DNA from: an uncultured Aquimarina sp.
Lineage (GTDB): Bacteria > Bacteroidota > Bacteroidia > Flavobacteriales > Flavobacteriaceae
Assembly: GCA_947492105.1 (NCBI GenBank)
Contig: CANLMN010000010.1
Span: forward strand, 1-64,000
Reading direction: 5' to 3'
Length of the DNA stretch: 64,000 nt
This document shows positions 60,522 to 64,000 of the stretch, piece by piece. Both the position numbers and the translations under genes were made by a program. How positions within the stretch are numbered: position 1 is the first letter of the stretch; each line of letters opens with the position of its first letter. The notes under the pieces were generated by a model. It was given only the letters and a program-made list of their open reading frames with translations. It was not told where the DNA came from and did not search any database.

Positions 60522-61982
60522 GTGACAAAAATAGTAACACATATTAGAAAAAATGGCGGAATATTATCGGGAGATTTATCTCGTATAATGTCAAAAAAGT
60601 ACGGTATTACTGAGGAAGCGGCTAGAAAGAGAATCGAACGTTTTAAAAGTCCAATTCATAAATTGAAAGGCATTTTTAGTGATAAAAAGTCTTTCATTTA
60701 TCACTCAGATGACTATCAGACCGAAGAATATTACGATGGTTTACTAGCAGCTATAATGTCTGATGCTAAAAGAATAGGTGCTATAATCACGGCGATAAAA
60801 TTTCATCACGGGCTTGTAAATATAAAGGAATTAGCAAATTATTCTATAAGTCCAATAAGTCGCATTGATGGTCATATGAAATTTGACACTCTCATTGAGC
60901 TTCTCTTGAAAAATGATTTTGTTAGAAAATATGATGACGAAACTTTAGGCTTAAATGCGATGCTTGGTGGAAAACCTAATCCTAATTTAAGTCATATAAA
61001 AGCAATTGAACTTTCTAAAGCTATTGTTTTACAGAGATTTGAAATATGGAGTAAAAACATAGGCTTGACATCCTTTAAAAAGGGTAAAAATAATAATGTT
61101 GTTGGTGGTTTTCAATTTGCATTTTCGGCACCAACATATATTGATGGACTAACCAGATACAAGGGTAATGTCAAAAACCCAGGCTTTTTAATTGCAGACA
61201 TTTTGTTAGGTAATGATACCAATGAAGAAACGGTTAGTTTCTTTCTAAGAAAAATAGCAGCTATAAAAGCTTCAAATCCAGTTCTAGATCTTTTTCCTGT
61301 GATAATTGTTGATGGTATAAAGACCAAGGCTCTTAATAAGCTAAAAAGTAATGGTGTGCTGATAGCTTCCGTAAAGGAACTGTTTGGAAATGAATATAGC
61401 GAATTATTAAAATCTCTAATCAATACAGTAACTAATGCTGGAGCTATTCTAAAAAAAGATCCAGAACAATACATCAATTTGATGGAGAAATTGACCAAAC
61501 TAGTAGATGGAAAAACCAACAATTTAAGAGGAGATCTTTTTGAACTTGCTGTTGGATATTACTATAGTAAGTATTGCCGTAATTTAGATATAAGCAAAAG
61601 AGTGACATTACAAGAAACCAACCAATCAAAGGAAATAGATGTATTGGCAGTTTTTGAAAATGAAGTAAAAATCGTTGAATGTAAAGGCTATAATTACCCA
61701 GTTGATATAGATTATATCGAACACTATATTTCTAATAAAATTGTGATTATAAGAAAATGGGCTTTGAATGTTTATCCAGAAAAATCACTCACGTTTGAGA
61801 TCTGGAGTACTGGTGGTTTTACAGAAGCCGCCGAAAAAAAACTTGCAACTGCTAAGGTCAAAACGAAAAAGTATGACATAGAATATTTTAATAAACAGAA
61901 AATATTGGAGAAAGCGAATGGTATAAACTCTCCAAAATTTAAGGAAATTTTGAGAGATTATTTTTTAAAGGAAATAGCATAA
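60522..61982 (+). CDS. Winged-helix and PD-(D/E)xK nuclease-like protein
   Basis: 486 residues, GTG start. The N-terminus (about 1-60) looks like a DNA-binding winged helix (SGDLSRIMSKKYGITEEAAR). Between about residues 335 and 390 are LRGDLFELAVGYYYSKYC, EIDVLAVFENE and KIVECKGYN, the Glu, Asp and Glu-x-Lys of a PD-(D/E)xK nuclease. It follows gajB by 20 bp, so it could be a third gene of that system or a separate restriction factor. No named system comes to mind with this set. Confidence 0.62.
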   Translation: MTKIVTHIRKNGGILSGDLSRIMSKKYGITEEAARKRIERFKSPIHKLKGIFSDKKSFIYHSDDYQTEEYYDGLLAAIMSDAKRIGAIITAIKFHHGLVNIKELANYSISPISRIDGHMKFDTLIELLLKNDFVRKYDDETLGLNAMLGGKPNPNLSHIKAIELSKAIVLQRFEIWSKNIGLTSFKKGKNNNVVGGFQFAFSAPTYIDGLTRYKGNVKNPGFLIADILLGNDTNEETVSFFLRKIAAIKASNPVLDLFPVIIVDGIKTKALNKLKSNGVLIASVKELFGNEYSELLKSLINTVTNAGAILKKDPEQYINLMEKLTKLVDGKTNNLRGDLFELAVGYYYSKYCRNLDISKRVTLQETNQSKEIDVLAVFENEVKIVECKGYNYPVDIDYIEHYISNKIVIIRKWALNVYPEKSLTFEIWSTGGFTEAAEKKLATAKVKTKKYDIEYFNKQKILEKANGINSPKFKEILRDYFLKEIA

Positions 61983-62026
61983 AACCCTATCGTCCAAAGT
62001 TTACAATCCACTAAAAACATCCCGTA

Positions 62027-62034
62027 TATCTTTG
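62027..62034 (+). promoter_or_regulatory. TATCTTTG promoter -7 box
   Basis: Exact match to the Bacteroidota -7 box, the same octamer as at the AbiE promoter, 30 bp before the start of the 43-residue gene. No good -33 TTG at the right distance. Confidence 0.55.
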
Positions 62035-62063
62035 AGCCATTATTAATATAAAAACCCAAAATT

Positions 62064-62195
62064 ATGGCAAAGTCAAACACACCAGTAAATGGACCAAGTA
62101 AAACAGGAAACGCATCCGGAAAAGGTAGAGGAAACAATCCACCTCGAACAAGTTCAGGTAACTCTGGGAATTCAGGATCTAAAGGAAAAAAGTAA
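62064..62195 (+). CDS. 43-residue Gly/Ser/Asn/Lys peptide
   Basis: A short gene with ATG at 62064 and TAA at 62195. The product begins MAKSNTPVNG, is rich in Gly, Ser, Asn, Lys and Pro, has no hydrophobic segment and ends GSKGKK. A -7 box before it and a 13-bp terminator hairpin after it make it a self-contained transcript, which is why I call it. Looks disordered. Similar small G/S/K-rich proteins exist in Bacteroidota but I do not know a function. Confidence 0.6.
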   Translation: MAKSNTPVNGPSKTGNASGKGRGNNPPRTSSGNSGNSGSKGKK

Positions 62196-62204
62196 TGTAA
62201 ATAA

Positions 62205-62237
62205 AATGGTCGCAATGACTAAAACATTGCGACCATT
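62205..62237 (+). terminator. Terminator after the small peptide gene
   Basis: AATGGTCGCAATG (62205-62217) and CATTGCGACCATT (62225-62237) form a perfect 13-bp stem with a 7-nt loop, followed by CTT. It ends the defence island transcript and lies 9 bp before the next start codon. Confidence 0.75.
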
Positions 62238-62245
62238 CTTAAGTT

Positions 62246-62977
62246 ATGACAGAAGAAGATTTTAAAATAGATAGATTTCACGAAAGGTACAACGGTATCT
62301 TACCTTGGTGGTTTATTGCAGCTTGTTTGATAAGCTATAATTTTAAATCGTTCAGGCGTTTTATGATCTACATTTCTCATTATAGCTCAATTATTGACTT
62401 ATGGGAAACACCTTCTAAAGAAGTTAAAAACGAGCAAATTATTGCTGGTTTCCAACCATTATTTCCTGAGCGTATTCCTAAAAAAATACTTTATCAGATT
62501 ACTGGACTTCACTCGCGTACTACTTTCAATGAACGTTTCTCTACATACTTCATTGAAAATGATTTGGTGGGACGTAGAAGTTTCACACTTTTAGAAACCT
62601 ATAAAATTTTAGAGTACTGGCAAGGAGAAGGCAAATGGGGCCGAATGCAAGCAGCGAAAAAAGAGATGCTCGCGGAAGTACTTCATAACAAAAATTATGA
62701 ACGAACCGCCGAAGAGTTTAAAATGGCTCTGGGAAAAGAAGGGTATCAGCCCAACTTGATTAGTCCTAAAAAGATTAAGAAACTCATAAAACATATAGAC
62801 CTAACTGAAGAAAACCAGATTGAAGATCTTATAGGTTATCAAGAGCTTCAAACTGGTCTTTTATGGATGTTTGGAATACTAATGGTTCATCAGTTTTTAA
62901 AACAAACCAAGCAGTCCATCTCAATACCAAAAGATCCTCGCAAACCTATATCCTTTCAATCTCATACCGATACCTAA
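62246..62977 (+). CDS. Unknown protein, cargo/element boundary
   Basis: 243 residues: hydrophobic start (LPWWFIAACLISYNF), a helical core (RFMIYISHYSSIIDLW) with a possible helix-turn-helix region (AAKKEMLAEVLHNKNYERTA), and a second hydrophobic stretch near the end (GLLWMFGILMVHQFL). Unrecognised. It follows the terminator and converges on the minus-strand element gene, overlapping it by 32 bp at the 3' ends. It could be a plus-strand element gene or the last cargo gene. Confidence 0.6.
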   Translation: MTEEDFKIDRFHERYNGILPWWFIAACLISYNFKSFRRFMIYISHYSSIIDLWETPSKEVKNEQIIAGFQPLFPERIPKKILYQITGLHSRTTFNERFSTYFIENDLVGRRSFTLLETYKILEYWQGEGKWGRMQAAKKEMLAEVLHNKNYERTAEEFKMALGKEGYQPNLISPKKIKKLIKHIDLTEENQIEDLIGYQELQTGLLWMFGILMVHQFLKQTKQSISIPKDPRKPISFQSHTDT

Positions 62978-63434
62978 ATACACTCGTCCTGGTCACGCGA
63001 TACTTTCCGATAATCGTCTCCCAACCTAACGCCACTTTCACGCCTAGATCACGAAAGGTAGATCGACCAATGTTTTCTGTGCGACCCATTTTTACCAGTT
63101 CGTTGATGATGTCCTCATCGGTTGGCTTTTTCTTGGGTTCTGGTGTTGGCACGTCTTCCATTACTTTTTCAAATGCAACTTGTTTCTCTTTAAGTTCTTC
63201 AGTAATCTCGTTGTGTTCTAGCTGATCTGCATATTCTTCATCGATGTCTTCTAGGATTTCTAGGTCTAGGGCTTCCAACTCATCAATAAGCGCATCTTTA
63301 TCACAGACAGATACCTTGTCGAGTAAGGCGTGCATACGGTCGAAGATTTCTATTTTCTCTTGGATGGGCTGTAGCAACAGCTTTGTAGCAAGTCCGTTGC
63401 GTTTCAGGAAAATTTGGTGTTCTATCGTTTTCAT
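62946..63434 (-). CDS. Element protein with basic C-terminus
   Basis: 162 residues, soluble. A helical N-terminal half with acidic stretches (LIDELEALDLEILEDIDEEY) and a C-terminal third (DEDIINELVKMGRTENIG, then RSTFRDLGVKVALGWETI) that looks like a small DNA-binding or regulatory domain. Begins at a CC-TAA-TT-ATG junction with the gene before it. Unknown. Confidence 0.6.
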   Translation of the reverse strand: MKTIEHQIFLKRNGLATKLLLQPIQEKIEIFDRMHALLDKVSVCDKDALIDELEALDLEILEDIDEEYADQLEHNEITEELKEKQVAFEKVMEDVPTPEPKKKPTDEDIINELVKMGRTENIGRSTFRDLGVKVALGWETIIGKYRVTRTSVFRYRYEIERI

Positions 63435-63436
63435 AA

Positions 63437-63682
63437 TTAGGCAGGTATTGGGATGAGTTCTTGTTTTTCGGTAAGCGCACCTTCTATAATGTTAGAAAGC
63501 GCTGCGGTGGCGAGCGATGTGGCGATGATGATGCCGGTAGTTTTAAGCAGTTCTGCTCCTTTGGGAACTTGTAGCTTAAACTTCTCATTTTCCGAGTTCT
63601 TTCCCAGATTGTAGTAAATGAGTGCTTCGGCAAAACCTATGGCCAGGCCTGCACCTGTGATGATCAGTACTTTTTTATTCAT
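63437..63682 (-). CDS. 81-residue two-helix membrane protein
   Basis: Two hydrophobic segments (VLIITGAGLAIGFAEALIYY and TGIIIATSLATAALSNII) joined by a polar loop. Starts at the AAC-TAA-TT-ATG junction. One of the small membrane proteins of the element. Confidence 0.62.
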   Translation of the reverse strand: MNKKVLIITGAGLAIGFAEALIYYNLGKNSENEKFKLQVPKGAELLKTTGIIIATSLATAALSNIIEGALTEKQELIPIPA

Positions 63683-63684
63683 AA

Positions 63685-63993
63685 TTAGTTTTTAGCTTTT
63701 TCTTCCATCTTGTCAAACTTCTCTTTGATGGCATCGAGACCTTTTTCGGTGGTGACCGTATTCATTTTATAGGCATTCATAATACCACGATGCGCACGCA
63801 GTAACACACGTTCTGCCTCCTTTTGCACCGCAACATTCTCTTTGAGTTTTGTTGGAATCAAATTGGCTATAGAAATAAAATGACCTTTGATTTTAGTGTG
63901 ACGCATCGGTTTGGGTTTCTTAGGCTCGTTCTTGCGTTTCTCCTCATTAAACTTGCGGATTTTTGCCCGACACAGCTTAATGTCACTCGTCAT
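63685..63993 (-). CDS. 102-residue basic helical protein
   Basis: Lys/Arg-rich N-terminus (KIRKFNEEKRKNEPKKPK), then helices (NLIPTKLKENVAVQKEAERV). No membrane segment. The ATG is at 63993, 7 bp from the window edge, so the gene is complete but its promoter is not seen; the element almost certainly continues to the right. Confidence 0.55.
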   Translation of the reverse strand: MTSDIKLCRAKIRKFNEEKRKNEPKKPKPMRHTKIKGHFISIANLIPTKLKENVAVQKEAERVLLRAHRGIMNAYKMNTVTTEKGLDAIKEKFDKMEEKAKN

Positions 63994-64000
63994 TTTGTCT

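Noticed and set aside
31882-63993. Tailed prophage
   Set aside because: No terminase large subunit, portal, major tail, tape-measure or baseplate gene is recognisable.
31882-63993. Integrative conjugative element
   Set aside because: No relaxase, VirB4/TraG, VirD4 or Tra membrane set typical of Bacteroidota conjugation is visible.
1-64000. tRNA, rRNA, CRISPR arrays and insertion sequences
   Set aside because: I looked for cloverleaf-like sequences, regular repeat-spacer arrays and transposase motifs and found none I could support.

Overview
The window reads as a chromosomal accessory region of a Flavobacteriia (Bacteroidota) bacterium, probably a marine Flavobacteriaceae. The support is the AT-rich DNA, the Bacteroidota-type promoters (TTG, 19 nt, TATCTTTG), the near absence of Shine-Dalgarno sequences, and families typical of the phylum (HYC_CC_PP, DUF6660 and DUF3347 proteins, and an RND pump fused to a TolC channel). 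A host-wide fingerprint, the 16-bp palindrome CGCTTTCGCGAAAGCG, occurs 17 times when near-perfect copies are counted. Most copies lie inside genes, where they are read in frame as AFAKA, LSRKR or RFRES.

Region 1 (1-25.6 kb, all minus strand) is a metal-homeostasis island. The distal part (171-9286) handles Zn/Cd/Co-type ions: a P-type ATPase, a SpoIIAA-like protein, a Fur/Zur regulator, a CDF transporter, a CzcB lipoprotein, and a CzcA pump fused to its own outer-membrane channel. The proximal part (9405-25555) looks copper-directed: a CusB with a heavy-metal-binding domain, a DUF305 protein, a CopA ATPase, a permease, a haem-binding protein, a DUF3347 protein, a multicopper oxidase fused to a CopB-like barrel, an AraC regulator with an N-terminal CxxC metal domain, CusC, CusA and an HYC_CC_PP protein.

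Region 2 (25.8-31.8 kb, plus strand) is a complete four-gene Wadjet (JetABCD / MksFEBG) plasmid-defence operon.

Region 3 (31.9 kb to the right edge, minus strand) is the most unusual part. It is a compact series of about 30 mostly small genes joined by ATGA overlaps or by stop-NN-ATG junctions. About 19 encode single-pass or few-pass membrane proteins. Also present are three peptidoglycan-hydrolase-like proteins (M15, amidase fold, NlpC/P60-like), two membrane-anchored peptidoglycan-binding proteins, a holin-like and spanin-like set, a zincin, an FtsK/HerA/A32-like ATPase, a DnaA-type helix-turn-helix protein, three Arg-rich proteins, and a secreted propeller-like protein. I see no terminase, portal, tail or integrase gene. 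I read it as an integrated tailless, membrane-containing virus or a derivative of one. This is inference, and no major capsid protein is securely identified.

Region 4 is cargo that interrupts the element on the opposite (plus) strand at two places. At 44.4-47.2 kb there is an AbiE toxin-antitoxin pair, with its promoter and operator, plus a third membrane gene. At 49.7-62.2 kb there is a defence island: a nuclease-like protein, a single-chain type IIG restriction-modification enzyme, a second nuclease-like protein, a GIY-YIG-like protein, a Gabija-type pair (OLD nuclease and UvrD-like helicase), a third nuclease-like protein, and a 43-residue Gly/Ser/Lys peptide gene with its own promoter box and terminator. 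Together with the adjacent Wadjet, the element appears to be a carrier or hotspot for anti-phage and anti-plasmid genes.
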